This document shows, piece after piece, positions 43,778 to 52,908 of a DNA stretch of 64,000 nt. The position numbers and the translations under genes are program-made. Where the stretch lies: assembly GCF_019884725.1 (NCBI RefSeq), contig NZ_CP082322.1:1860001-1924000 (forward strand), written 5' to 3'. The DNA is from Leucobacter tenebrionis. GTDB taxonomy: Bacteria; Actinomycetota; Actinomycetes; Actinomycetales; Microbacteriaceae. The notes beneath the pieces are model-generated. The model was not told the origin of the DNA. It ran no database searches and saw nothing but the letters and a program-made list of their open reading frames with translations. The first letter of the stretch is position 1, and each line of letters begins with the position of its first letter.

Positions 43778-45061
43778 TCAGCTCAGCTTGTCCTGCAGCG
43801 CGAAGAAAGCGCCGCCGGCGCGGAGATGCGCCCAGGGGTTGCCGAAGTAGCCGGGGATCCACGGGTTCTTCAGGTCGCGCCAGATGTTGGCCTCGGGGTT
43901 GCCCTTGACCGCCTCAACCATGACCTTGCCCATGTAATTGGCCATCTGCACGCCATGGCCGTTGTAGCTGTGGCTGTAGAACATGCCCTCGTGCTGGCCG
44001 GCGTGCGTCATCATGTCCATCGAGATATCGACAAGGCCGCCCCACATGTAGTCGATGCGGGCGTCGCGCAGCTGGGGGAAAACCTCGCGCATCGCCTTGG
44101 TCAGGATCTCGCCGCTCTCGCGGTCCTGCGACGGGTCGCTGAGCGCGAAGCGCGCGCGACCGCCGAAGAGCAGGCGGTTATCCGGCGTGATCCGGAAGTA
44201 GTGCGTGAAGTTGACCATCGTCGAGGTCATCCGGCGGTTCGGCAGGAGCTCGTCGACGATCTCCTGCGGCAGCGGCTCCGTCACGACGATGAAGCTGCCG
44301 ACCGGGATGATGCGGCGCTGATTCCACCCGAAGGGCTTGCCCGTGTAGCCGCTCGTGCCGAGGATCACGGCGCCGGCTTTGACGTTGCCGCGGGTGGTCT
44401 TGAGGATGTGCATCGCCCCGCTGCCGATGCGCTCGGTGGCGAGCACCTCGGCGCGCTCGTGGATCGTCGCGCCGGCCTCGACCGCGAGCCTGGCGAGCTC
44501 GTGACCGAACTTGCCCACGTGCATGCCGGCGCCGAGGGGGTCGACGATGGCACCGTAGTAGGAGTCGGAGCCGACCTCGCTGCGGATGTTCGCGCGGTCG
44601 ACGAGGCTCACGGGCTGCCCGACGAGGTTCTGCAGCAGCTCCGCGCTCTGCTTCATCCCCTCGAAGTGGCCCGGCTTGACGGCGAGGTTCATCTTGCCGG
44701 TGCGGGCGTAGTCGACGTCGAGGTTGTGCTCGCGCACGAGGTCCTCGATAAGATCGATGGCCTTGTTGTACTCCTTGAAGTAGGCGATGGCGCGCTGCTC
44801 GCCGTAGCGCTTCACGGCGCTGCCGAAGCCGATGGCGAGACCGGTGGTGGCCATGCCGCCGTTGCGCCCCGAGGCGCCCCAGTTGACCGTGTGCGCCTCG
44901 AGCACCGCGACCGAGAGCCCCTGTTTGGCTGCGTGGTAGGCGGCCGAGAGCCCGGTGAAGCCGCCGCCGACCACGGCGACATCGACCTCCCTGGGGATCT
45001 CGGTTCGACTGTAGTCGCCGCTCGGGGTGGCGGTATCGAGCCAGTAGGAGTGCATCTTCAC
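43778..45061 (-). CDS. FAD-dependent amine oxidoreductase, PuuB/DadA-like
   Basis: Flavoprotein of 427 residues. The FAD motif VAVVGGGFTGLSAAYHAAK (near 30) is followed by NWGASGRNGGM, a signature of gamma-glutamylputrescine oxidase-type proteins, and ends with YNGHGVQMANYMGK. It oxidises an amine to an aldehyde or imine. I chose GTG at 45061 (GGAG upstream); an ATG two codons later is possible. It lies 92 bp after the ABC binding-protein stop, with a hairpin between, and 25 bp before the aldehyde dehydrogenase. Confidence 0.88.
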   Translation of the reverse strand: MKMHSYWLDTATPSGDYSRTEIPREVDVAVVGGGFTGLSAAYHAAKQGLSVAVLEAHTVNWGASGRNGGMATTGLAIGFGSAVKRYGEQRAIAYFKEYNKAIDLIEDLVREHNLDVDYARTGKMNLAVKPGHFEGMKQSAELLQNLVGQPVSLVDRANIRSEVGSDSYYGAIVDPLGAGMHVGKFGHELARLAVEAGATIHERAEVLATERIGSGAMHILKTTRGNVKAGAVILGTSGYTGKPFGWNQRRIIPVGSFIVVTEPLPQEIVDELLPNRRMTSTMVNFTHYFRITPDNRLLFGGRARFALSDPSQDRESGEILTKAMREVFPQLRDARIDYMWGGLVDISMDMMTHAGQHEGMFYSHSYNGHGVQMANYMGKVMVEAVKGNPEANIWRDLKNPWIPGYFGNPWAHLRAGGAFFALQDKLS

Positions 45062-45110
45062 GTTCGGGTGCTCCGGGGTTTCTCTCGTCGGGATGGATCG
45101 GGTGGTTCGC

Positions 45111-45142
45111 GGTGGGCGGCGCAGGCGGGGGCGCCGCCCACC
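45111..45142. terminator. hairpin between binding-protein and oxidase genes
   Basis: Perfect 12-bp stem (45111-45122 with 45131-45142) and 8-nt loop just after the binding-protein stop. It probably lowers read-through from the transporter genes or stabilises their message. Confidence 0.6.
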
Positions 45143-45153
45143 GCGGCGGCGCC

Positions 45154-46665
45154 CTACTCGGCGGGCTTGGTGAGTTCGGTGATGAGGCGTCGCTCGAGCG
45201 GGTCGCGCACGACATCGGCGAAGGTGCCGGCCTCGCCCTGCACCACGCGGTCGTGCACGAGCGGGATCGCGGCGTCGAGCTGCAGCACGGCGGCCTCGGC
45301 CTCCATCGTCGCCTTCTGGCGCTCCTCGCCGAGCGGTACCTGCTGGCCGGCGGTGATGAGGCTGTCCACGGTGTCGTCGCAGAGCTGCGCGACGTTCGAG
45401 CCGCCGCCGCACATGAAGTCCTGTGCGAGGAAGGACAGCGGGTCGCCCGTGTCGAGCAGCGTGTTGCGGGAGTAGATGACCGCGTCGAAGCCGCCGCCGA
45501 GCATCTCCTTCTCCATGTTCACGTACTCGCGCACGTCCTGAGTGACGACGAAGCCGGCGTCTTCCAGCTGCTTCTCGAGCTGCACCGCGATCTCAGGAAG
45601 TTCGGCACGGTCGGTGTAGGTAGCGAGCGTGATCTCGACGCCCGAGGCGTCACCCGGCTCGGCGGCCGATTCCACGTCGTCGCGCAGCTCGGCGGCCCAG
45701 GGGATGGCGGGGCCGAGCAGGCCGACCGAGGGGTCGGCGTGGCCCTCGTAGACGCCGTCGACGATGCCCGAGGGGTCGATCGCCGCGCGGGCCGCCGCAC
45801 GCACGGCGGGGTCGGCGAAGGGACCCGTCTTCGTGTTCAGCGCGAGGTAGGTGGTGCGAGTCTGCTGCACCTCGTGCGCCGTGCCCTCCTCGAGGAGGTC
45901 GATCTGCGACACGGGGATGCTCTCCGCGACGTCGGTCTCACCGGAGCGGAGGGATCCCGCGCGCGCCGCACCGTCGGGCACGAAGGAGGCGTCGATACCG
46001 GAGATCGCCGCCGGTTCGCCCCAGTAGTCGTCGAAGCGGTCGAGGGTGGCGGTCGTGCTGCCGTTGACGTCGACCAGTTCGAACGGGCCGGTGCCGGTAC
46101 CGATCGGGGTGACGGTGCCGTCGTCGTTGTAGGCGGCGGCTGAGAGGATCGACATCTGCGGGCTCGCGAGGCGGTTCGGCAGCAGCGGATCCGGCGCATC
46201 GGTCGTCACCGTGACCTCGAACTCGCCTGTCGCCTCGGTCGTGATCGCGACGCCGTTCAGCGCACGGGGCGGCGGCGACGCGGCCATCGCCTTGTCGAGG
46301 GTGTTCTTGACCGCCTCGGCGTTGAAGGGGGTGCCGTCGTGGAAGGTCACATCGTCGCGCAGCGCGAACTTCCAAGTGAGGTCGTCGACCTGCTCCCACT
46401 CGGTGGCGAGCATCGGCTCGATCTCGATGTCGTCGTTGAGGCGCACGAGCGTCTCGCCGGTGCTCCAACGCGACAGCTTGAACGCGTCATCGCTGAAGGG
46501 GTTGAGGTTGGACTTGGGCGGCTGCATGAAGGCGACCTGGATCCGGTCGTCGCCGTCGCCTCCGCCGTTGCCGCCTCCTCCGCTAAAGCAGCCGCTGAGG
46601 AGCAGCGCGGCGGAGCCGGTGAGAGCGAGGGCGGCCGCGACTCTGCGGCCCGTGTGCTTGCTCAT
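45154..46665 (-). CDS. ABC transporter substrate-binding lipoprotein, SBP family 5
   Basis: Periplasmic-type binding protein of 503 residues, attached by the lipobox LLSGC (Cys 25). A Gly-rich linker is followed by the DppA/OppA/NikA fold: LVRLNDDIEIEPMLA, WKFALRDDVTFHDGTPFNA (visible as the cluster signature near 100-118), and GTGPFELV. Family 5 proteins bind peptides, opines, nickel chelates or glycosides; the cluster around it suggests an amino-acid conjugate or opine. The ATG at 46665 is 37 bp after the permease stop. Confidence 0.93.
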   Translation of the reverse strand: MSKHTGRRVAAALALTGSAALLLSGCFSGGGGNGGGDGDDRIQVAFMQPPKSNLNPFSDDAFKLSRWSTGETLVRLNDDIEIEPMLATEWEQVDDLTWKFALRDDVTFHDGTPFNAEAVKNTLDKAMAASPPPRALNGVAITTEATGEFEVTVTTDAPDPLLPNRLASPQMSILSAAAYNDDGTVTPIGTGTGPFELVDVNGSTTATLDRFDDYWGEPAAISGIDASFVPDGAARAGSLRSGETDVAESIPVSQIDLLEEGTAHEVQQTRTTYLALNTKTGPFADPAVRAAARAAIDPSGIVDGVYEGHADPSVGLLGPAIPWAAELRDDVESAAEPGDASGVEITLATYTDRAELPEIAVQLEKQLEDAGFVVTQDVREYVNMEKEMLGGGFDAVIYSRNTLLDTGDPLSFLAQDFMCGGGSNVAQLCDDTVDSLITAGQQVPLGEERQKATMEAEAAVLQLDAAIPLVHDRVVQGEAGTFADVVRDPLERRLITELTKPAE

Positions 46666-46702
46666 GGTGATGGGTACCTTTCGTTGGGTGGGGCTGACGG
46701 GG

Positions 46703-48604
46703 TCAGGAGGGGTCGCGGACGGTGGACATGTCGACAACGCCGGTCGGGGTGAGTCCCGTCGAGGGCGATTGCGCACTGCGCCGGGAACGCCGGCGTCGGC
46801 TCGGGCGGGCACGGCCCCCGCGGAAGTCGATGCTGAGGCTCGAGAGGGAGACCGCGAAGATCGAGAGGAGCACGAGCGCTCCGGCCGGCACGAGCACCAC
46901 GAGCGGGGCGCGCTCCACGTAGGGCATACCCTCGGCGAGCACGAGGCCCCAGTCCGACTGCGGCGGCTGCGGGCCGAGGCCCAGGAAGCCGAGCGCCGCG
47001 AGCGCGAGGCAGATGCCGGGGAGGCGGAGGCACGCGTGGCGGAACACCGGCCCGACGACGCTCGGCAGCACGTAGCGCAGCATGAGGCGCGTATTGCCCA
47101 CGCCGAGCACGGGGGCGATCTTGATGTGGGGCTGCGCCTTCACCTCGGCGACGAGCGCGGCGGTGTGCGCGGCGAGCGGGGCCCAGCTCACGAGCGTGAC
47201 CGCGATTGCGGCGCCGAAGGAGGAGGGGCCGAGCACGGCGGCGACGATGAGGCCGGCGAGGATCGGGGGCGCCGCGTTGGTGACCTCGATCGGTCCTGCG
47301 CCGAGGTTGGGGAACATGCCGACGACGAGGCCGATCAGCAGGCAGATCGCTGCGACGATCGCGCCGACCCCGATCGTCGACAGCGCGCCGTGCGAGATAC
47401 GGGCGAGCACGTCGCGACCGCTGGCGTCGGCGCCGAGCGGCAGTTCCCAGTTCGGCGGCTGCAAGCGGGTGTAGTCGAGGGCGTAGGGGTCGCGGGGCAG
47501 ACCGGCGACGACGATCACGACGAGCACGAGGAGCATGGCCGCGGGGAGCACGAGCGCCCACTTCGAGCTCGGGGTCTTCGGCACGGCCGCGGGGAGCGAG
47601 TTCGACCGCAGGGCCGGGCCGAGCAGGATCCGGCGCAGCAGCGTCGCGCCGATGCCGAACGCGACGGCGAGCAGCATCAGCAGGATCACGCCGCCCTGCA
47701 GCGTCGGCAGGTCCTGCGACTGCGCGGCGGCGAGCGTCGCACGGCCGATGCCGGGGATGGCGTACACCTCCTCGACCACGACGGCCCCCGCCGTGATGCC
47801 GACGAGGATGAGCGACATCGGCGCGGTGACGCCGGGCAGGGTGCGGCGGATCGCGGCGAGCACGATGCGCGTCTTCGAGTAGCCCGCGACCTGCCAGGTG
47901 GCGACCCAGCGCTCGCTGAACGTGCTGGCGAGCGCATCCGAGAGCAGTCGGCCGAGGAAGCCGCCGGCCGGCAGGCCCATTGAGAGCGCGGGCAGCACCA
48001 GGTAGTCGAGGCCGCGCCACCCGAAGGGAGGGAACCAGCCGAGCCAGACGGCGAAGACGACGAGCAACACTGAGGCGAGGAGGAACTCGGGGAGCGCTGT
48101 GAACGCGGCTGCGAGGCCGCCGCCCGTTCGATCCGAGCGGCCGGCGAGCCCGCGGCGGAAGGTCGGGATGGTGAGCAGGCCGCCGAGCACGATCGCGATG
48201 ACGAGGGCGGCCAGCATGAGCGTCAGGGACGCGCCGAGCGCGTCGAGCATCTCGGGGAGCACGGGCTTGCGCGTGGTCCAGGAGACGCCGAAGTCGCCTC
48301 GAACGGCATTGCCCGCCCAGGCGAGGAAGGCGCCGAAGACGCCGTTCTCGAGCCCGAGCTCCTGCCGGATCGCCTCGAGCGCCTGCGGATCCATCTCGCC
48401 CTCGGCGTAGCGCGAGCGGTAGACCGACTCTGCGATGTCACGGCCGGAGAGGAGCGGCAGGATGCCGAGGAGGAAGATCACCACGAGGATCGTGACGACC
48501 CGCGAGAGGGCCGAGACGATCGCGGCCTTCGAGCCGCTGGAGAACGACGAGGTGCGGCGCTGCGCGCGCCGGAGGGCGGGGACCGCCTGAGTTGAGATCG
48601 CCAT
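46703..48604 (-). CDS. ABC transporter permease, fused DppB- and DppC-type domains
   Basis: One chain of 633 residues joins both permeases of a peptide-type importer. The DppB half (about 25-325) has GNAVRGDFGVSWTTRKPV and the loop GYSKTRIVLAAIRRTLPG (EAA-like). The DppC half (about 340-610) has LGADASGRDVLARISHGA, the hallmark of that family, and a second EAA-like loop LGVGNTRLMLRYVLPSV. A basic Ser/Arg-rich tail ends it. Usually these are two genes. It starts 19 bp after the ATPase stop. Confidence 0.93.
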   Translation of the reverse strand: MAISTQAVPALRRAQRRTSSFSSGSKAAIVSALSRVVTILVVIFLLGILPLLSGRDIAESVYRSRYAEGEMDPQALEAIRQELGLENGVFGAFLAWAGNAVRGDFGVSWTTRKPVLPEMLDALGASLTLMLAALVIAIVLGGLLTIPTFRRGLAGRSDRTGGGLAAAFTALPEFLLASVLLVVFAVWLGWFPPFGWRGLDYLVLPALSMGLPAGGFLGRLLSDALASTFSERWVATWQVAGYSKTRIVLAAIRRTLPGVTAPMSLILVGITAGAVVVEEVYAIPGIGRATLAAAQSQDLPTLQGGVILLMLLAVAFGIGATLLRRILLGPALRSNSLPAAVPKTPSSKWALVLPAAMLLVLVVIVVAGLPRDPYALDYTRLQPPNWELPLGADASGRDVLARISHGALSTIGVGAIVAAICLLIGLVVGMFPNLGAGPIEVTNAAPPILAGLIVAAVLGPSSFGAAIAVTLVSWAPLAAHTAALVAEVKAQPHIKIAPVLGVGNTRLMLRYVLPSVVGPVFRHACLRLPGICLALAALGFLGLGPQPPQSDWGLVLAEGMPYVERAPLVVLVPAGALVLLSIFAVSLSSLSIDFRGGRARPSRRRRSRRSAQSPSTGLTPTGVVDMSTVRDPS

Positions 48605-48623
48605 TGGGTGTTCCTTCCCGGTC

Positions 48624-50276
48624 TCAGATCGCCGGTTCGAGGGCGTCGGGCATGACGTGGAGCACGGGAATCGCGTCGAGCAGCTCCTTGGTGCGCTCGT
48701 GCCGCGGATCCGCGAGGAGCTGCCGGGTGGATCGATCCTCGACCACCTCGCCGGCGTGCATCACGACCGTGCGCTCGCAGAGGTTCGCGACCATCGAGAG
48801 GTCGTGCGAGACGACCACGATCCCGGTCCCCCGCTCCTCGGAGATGCGTCGGAGCAGGGCGACGATCGACTCGCGCATGGGCAGGTCGAGTCCGCTCACC
48901 GGCTCGTCGGCGAGCAGGAAGTCCGGCCGCGTGGCGATCGCGCGGGCGATCGCGAGTCGCTGCGCCTGACCGCCGGAGAGCTCGTTCGCGCGGCGGTGCA
49001 GGAACTTCTCGTCGAGGCCGACCGAGTCGAGCGCCTCGCGCACCATCGTGTCGTGGTCGCCCGGCACGCCGAGCCGCACGAGCGGCTCGCGCACGAGCTT
49101 GCGCACCGTCATGAGCGGGTCGAGGGTGCTCGCGGGATCCTGCGGCACATACTGGACCTTGCGGCGGTACCACTTGAGCTTCTTCACGTCGGCCGGGTAG
49201 ACCTCCCGGCCCGAGCAGGTGACCGCGCCGGTGTCGGTCGTGTCGAGGGCGAGCATGAGGCGCAGTAGCGTCGTCTTACCCGAGCCGGAGACACCGACGA
49301 TGCCGACGCGCTCGCCCTCGCGGATCACGAGGTCGGTGGGGAAGAGCGCCGTCTTCATCTCGCGCTTGCCGAAGAGTCCCTTGCGGGGCATCGGGTACTC
49401 GCGGCTCACGTCGCCGATGTCGTAGAAGACCTTGGCCTTCGGCTGCTCCGCGGCGTCCTCGGCGCGGAGCTCGGCGAGCTCCCGGCGGAACTGCTGCACG
49501 TACGGATCGACCGTGGCGGCGCGGGCGGCGCGGATCAGCTCCCGGGTGTATGGGTTCTCCGGTGCGGCGAAGATGGAGTGGATCTGCCCCTGCTCGACGA
49601 CGTCGCCGTCCTTCATCACCACGGAGTCGCTGCACAGCTCGGAGGCCACCGCGAAGTCGTGCGTGATGAACAGCAGCGCCGGGGTGTGCTGACCGGCCGT
49701 GTACTTCTTCAGCACATCGAGCACGCGCTTCTGAGTGACGACGTCGAGTGCGGTGGTCGGTTCGTCGGCCACCATCAGGCGGGTGTTGCAGGCGAGCGCC
49801 AGCGCGATGCAGACGCGCTGCCGCTGACCGCCGGAGAGCTCGGCTGAGAAGCGGTCGATGATGCCCGCGGGATCGGGGAGCCCCACGGACTCCGCGAGCT
49901 CCACGGCCGCCTGAGCTGCGTCGGCTCGCGAGAGCCCGCGGTGCCGCCGCAGCGGCTCGACGAGCTGCTCGCGAATGCGTACGAGGGGGTTGAGAGCCAC
50001 GGCCGAGTCCTGGAAGACCATCGCCACGCGGGCCTCCTCGGGCCGCTTGGAGGCCGGCACGCCGAGCACCTCGACGCCATTGACCCTGATGCTGCCCTCG
50101 GTCACGGCGTTGGCCGGGAGACGGCCGAGCACCGCGCTCGCCGTGAGCGACTTGCCCGATCCCGACTCTCCGAGCAGGCAGACGCGCTGGCCCTTGCCCA
50201 CCGAGAACGTGGTGCCGTTCACGATGGTGCGACCGCCGATGGCGATCCGCAGGTCGGTCACTTCGAGACTGTTCAT
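48624..50276 (-). CDS. ABC transporter ATPase, fused DppD- and DppF-type domains
   Basis: Two nucleotide-binding domains in 550 residues. Domain 1 (about 3-255): Walker A GESGSGKS, signature LSGGQRQRVCIA, Walker B LMVADEPTTALD. Domain 2 (about 285-540): Walker A GVSGSGKTT, signature LSGGQAQRLAIA, Walker B FLLADEPVSGLD. It powers the importer with the fused permease and the lipoprotein. GGAGGATC precedes the ATG. First gene after the dyad operator and promoter at 50.33 kb. Confidence 0.95.
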   Translation of the reverse strand: MNSLEVTDLRIAIGGRTIVNGTTFSVGKGQRVCLLGESGSGKSLTASAVLGRLPANAVTEGSIRVNGVEVLGVPASKRPEEARVAMVFQDSAVALNPLVRIREQLVEPLRRHRGLSRADAAQAAVELAESVGLPDPAGIIDRFSAELSGGQRQRVCIALALACNTRLMVADEPTTALDVVTQKRVLDVLKKYTAGQHTPALLFITHDFAVASELCSDSVVMKDGDVVEQGQIHSIFAAPENPYTRELIRAARAATVDPYVQQFRRELAELRAEDAAEQPKAKVFYDIGDVSREYPMPRKGLFGKREMKTALFPTDLVIREGERVGIVGVSGSGKTTLLRLMLALDTTDTGAVTCSGREVYPADVKKLKWYRRKVQYVPQDPASTLDPLMTVRKLVREPLVRLGVPGDHDTMVREALDSVGLDEKFLHRRANELSGGQAQRLAIARAIATRPDFLLADEPVSGLDLPMRESIVALLRRISEERGTGIVVVSHDLSMVANLCERTVVMHAGEVVEDRSTRQLLADPRHERTKELLDAIPVLHVMPDALEPAI

Positions 50277-50325
50277 GATCCTCCGCGAGTGGTCTCGGGG
50301 CCGGCTCCGGTGCCGACCTTCGGCG

Positions 50326-50359
50326 AGCCTAACCTTTGTCTCGATAGATTGTCAACAAT
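50326..50359 (-). promoter_or_regulatory. GntR-type operator and promoter of the ABC operon
   Basis: ATTGT-CA-ACAAT (50348-50359) overlaps the minus-strand -35 TTGACA (50355-50350); TAGGCT (50331-50326) follows after 18 bp. The ATPase gene starts 50 bp downstream. Confidence 0.72.
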
Positions 50360-50391
50360 CCAACGATTACGAAACGATGTCGCAATACGCG

Positions 50392-51456
50392 TCACACATC
50401 GGCGTCATCGGAGAGCTCCTCGACGACCGCCGCCCCGACCTCCGCGGTCGTGAGCGAGCCGCCGAGGTCCGGGGTCACCTCGCCCCGCTCGATGACGGCC
50501 GTGAACGCCCGCTCCACTGCCTCCGCGCGATCCGCGTGGCCCAGGTGGCGCAGCATCATCGCCCCCGCCCAGATCTGCCCGATGGGGTTCGCGATCCCGC
50601 GCCCCGCGATGTCGGGCGCCGAACCGTGCACGGGCTCGAACATCGAGGGGTGCCTGCCCTCCGGGTTCAGGTTCGCGCTCGGGGCGATGCCGATCGAGCC
50701 GACCGCGCCCGCAACGAGGTCGGAGAGGATGTCGCCGAACAGGTTCGAGGCCACCACCACATCGAGGCTCCGCGGATCCCGGACGGCCCGCGCCGCAAGG
50801 GCATCGATCAGCACCGACTCGAGTTCGATTCCGCCGGCATCTTCGACGACCTCGGCCACGACCTCGTCCCAGAACGGCATCGTGTGGATGATGCCGTTCG
50901 ACTTCGTCGCCGACACGAGGCGACCGGAACGCCCCCTCGCGACTTCGACGGCGTACCGGGCGATACGCTCAATGCCGTGACGCGTGAAGATCGCCTGCTG
51001 GTGCGCGGCCTCGAACGGCGTTCCGGGGTAGCTGCGCCCGCCGACCGAGGAGTACTCGCCCTCGACGTTCTCGCGCACGATCACAGTGTCGATCTCGGGA
51101 TCGCCCGCCAGCGAGGAGCGCACACCCGAGAACGAGCGCACCGGCCGGAGATTCACGTACTGATCGAATTCGCGCCGGATCGGAATGAGCATGCCCCACA
51201 GCGTCTCGACGTCCGAGACCTCCGGGTGCCCCACCGCCCCGAGGAACACGGCGTCGGTTGCAGCCATCGTCTCGATCGCATCGACGGGCATCATACGGCC
51301 GTGGGAGCGGAAGTAGTCGCTGCCCCACGGCTGCTCCCGCCACTCGAGCCGGATCCCGCGGTCGCGGGTGGCGGCGTCGAGCACCTCCATGGCCACCGGC
51401 ATCACCTCGGGCCCGATACCGTCACCGGCCAGCACCGAGATCGTGTGCGCGTTCAT
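50392..51456 (-). CDS. tartrate/D-malate/isopropylmalate dehydrogenase family enzyme
   Basis: NAD-dependent beta-decarboxylating dehydrogenase of 354 residues. GDGIGPEVM starts the chain; WGSDYFRSHGRMMP near 45 is closer to tartrate/D-malate dehydrogenases than to LeuB. ENVEGEYSSVGGR has the catalytic Tyr, SATKSNG the Lys, and DVVVASNLFGDILSD the metal Asps. It would turn a 2-hydroxy-dicarboxylate into a 2-oxo acid plus CO2. The ATG at 51456 has AAGGAG nine bases upstream. First gene of the leftward block; its upstream region carries a dyad like the other GntR sites. Confidence 0.9.
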   Translation of the reverse strand: MNAHTISVLAGDGIGPEVMPVAMEVLDAATRDRGIRLEWREQPWGSDYFRSHGRMMPVDAIETMAATDAVFLGAVGHPEVSDVETLWGMLIPIRREFDQYVNLRPVRSFSGVRSSLAGDPEIDTVIVRENVEGEYSSVGGRSYPGTPFEAAHQQAIFTRHGIERIARYAVEVARGRSGRLVSATKSNGIIHTMPFWDEVVAEVVEDAGGIELESVLIDALAARAVRDPRSLDVVVASNLFGDILSDLVAGAVGSIGIAPSANLNPEGRHPSMFEPVHGSAPDIAGRGIANPIGQIWAGAMMLRHLGHADRAEAVERAFTAVIERGEVTPDLGGSLTTAEVGAAVVEELSDDADV

Positions 51457-51485
51457 CACTTCCAGCTCCTTACGATAGCGTGCAA

Positions 51486-51504
51486 ACTGTCAACAATCTA
51501 CAAT
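51486..51504. promoter_or_regulatory. GntR-type operator with extra half-site
   Basis: ACTGT-CA-ACAAT (51486-51497), followed by CTACAAT (51498-51504), the same extra half-site arrangement as at 33882-33900. It lies between the divergent dehydrogenase and aminotransferase genes. A weaker ATTG-ACAAT pattern is at 51555-51567. Confidence 0.6.
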
Positions 51505-51618
51505 AGGGCGATAAGTCGCGATAGACCTGGACGCAGAGTCATCTAGATCGTAGTATTGCCCTACAATTCATAGCCACCCCGGCGCGGTGGCGACGAGAAC
51601 AAAGGAGATCTCACCATC

Positions 51619-52908
51619 GTGACCCCACCCCTGCACACCGGCCCCGCCCTCTGGAGCGCCCAGGCCCATATGCCCTCCGTGCTCGGACGGCAGATCGTCG
51701 TCGAGCGAGGCGAGGGCAACTACGTCTTCACGAGCGATGGACGGCGCCTCTTCGACGGCACCGCCGGACTGTGGCACGCGAACATCGGCCACGGCCGCGC
51801 CGAGATGGCCGAGACCGCGGCGTCCCAGATGCGACGGCTCGAGACCTACCACGTGTTCGGACGCTACCTGAACGACCGGGCCGTCGAGCTCGCCGAGAAG
51901 ATCGCCTCGATCGCGCCGATCACCGACCCGAAGATCATCCTCAACAGTGGCGGATCCGACTCGATCGACGTCGCGCTCAAGCTCGCGCGCCGCTACTGGC
52001 AGTTGCGCGGCCGCACCGAGAAGACGATGGTGCTCAGCCGCGACCTCGCCTATCACGGCCTTCACGCCTACGGCACGAGCGTGGCGGGCCTCGACTTCAA
52101 CCGCGAGGGCTACGGCACCGAGTCGCTCGTGCCCGAGACTGCGCGCTTCGACACCTACGACATCGAGCAGGTGCGCAAGACCGTCGCCGAGATCGGCCCG
52201 CACCGGATCGCCGCGATCATCGCCGAACCCGTCCAGGGCACCGGCGGCGTGATCCCTCCCGCCCCCGGCTACCTCGAAGGGCTGCAGCAGCTCGCCGACG
52301 AGCACGACATCCTGCTGATCCTCGACGAGGTCATCACCGGCTTCGGGCGCACCGGGCACTGGTTCGCCGCGCAGCGATACGGGCTGCGCCCACACATCGT
52401 CACGATGGCCAAGGGCATCTCCTCGGGCTACTCCGCCGTCGGCGGCATCATCGTGGCCCCCGAAGTCTGGGCACCCTTCTACGAGACCGGGGCGCCCATG
52501 TATCGGCACGGCACCACCTACTCCGGCCACGCAACCTCGGCCGCACTCGCGTTGAAGAACCTCGAGATCATCGAGCGCGAGGGCTTGCTCGAGCGCGTGC
52601 GGCGCCTCGAGGGCGTGCTCGCGACGGAGCTCGAGGGCCTCGCGGGCGACGATCGGATCGAGGAGACCCGCTTCGCCGGATTCCTCGGCGGCATCCAGCT
52701 GCGGCCCGAGTTCTCGGCCGAGGAGGTCACCGACGCGATGGTGGAGCAGGGCTGGATCGCACGACCGCTGCGCGGCAACGTGATCCAGATCAGCCCGCCG
52801 TTCACCACGACGGACGAGGAGGTCCGCGGGATCGTCGCCGCCGCGGTCTCCGCACTCGACACGATCGGCGCGACCACCTCGACCCCGGAAATGGCGACAG
52901 CACGATGA
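51619..52908 (+). CDS. class III (omega) aminotransferase
   Basis: PLP aminotransferase of 429 residues. GGSDSIDVALKLAR near 113 is the cofactor phosphate region, LILDEVITGFGRTG near 235 holds the Asp that binds the pyridine, MAKGISSGY near 265 has the Schiff-base Lys, and HGTTYSGH follows. It moves the amino group of an omega-amino acid or diamine to pyruvate or 2-oxoglutarate. GTG start with AAAGGAG upstream. It overlaps the next gene by four bases. Confidence 0.93.
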   Translation: MTPPLHTGPALWSAQAHMPSVLGRQIVVERGEGNYVFTSDGRRLFDGTAGLWHANIGHGRAEMAETAASQMRRLETYHVFGRYLNDRAVELAEKIASIAPITDPKIILNSGGSDSIDVALKLARRYWQLRGRTEKTMVLSRDLAYHGLHAYGTSVAGLDFNREGYGTESLVPETARFDTYDIEQVRKTVAEIGPHRIAAIIAEPVQGTGGVIPPAPGYLEGLQQLADEHDILLILDEVITGFGRTGHWFAAQRYGLRPHIVTMAKGISSGYSAVGGIIVAPEVWAPFYETGAPMYRHGTTYSGHATSAALALKNLEIIEREGLLERVRRLEGVLATELEGLAGDDRIEETRFAGFLGGIQLRPEFSAEEVTDAMVEQGWIARPLRGNVIQISPPFTTTDEEVRGIVAAAVSALDTIGATTSTPEMATAR

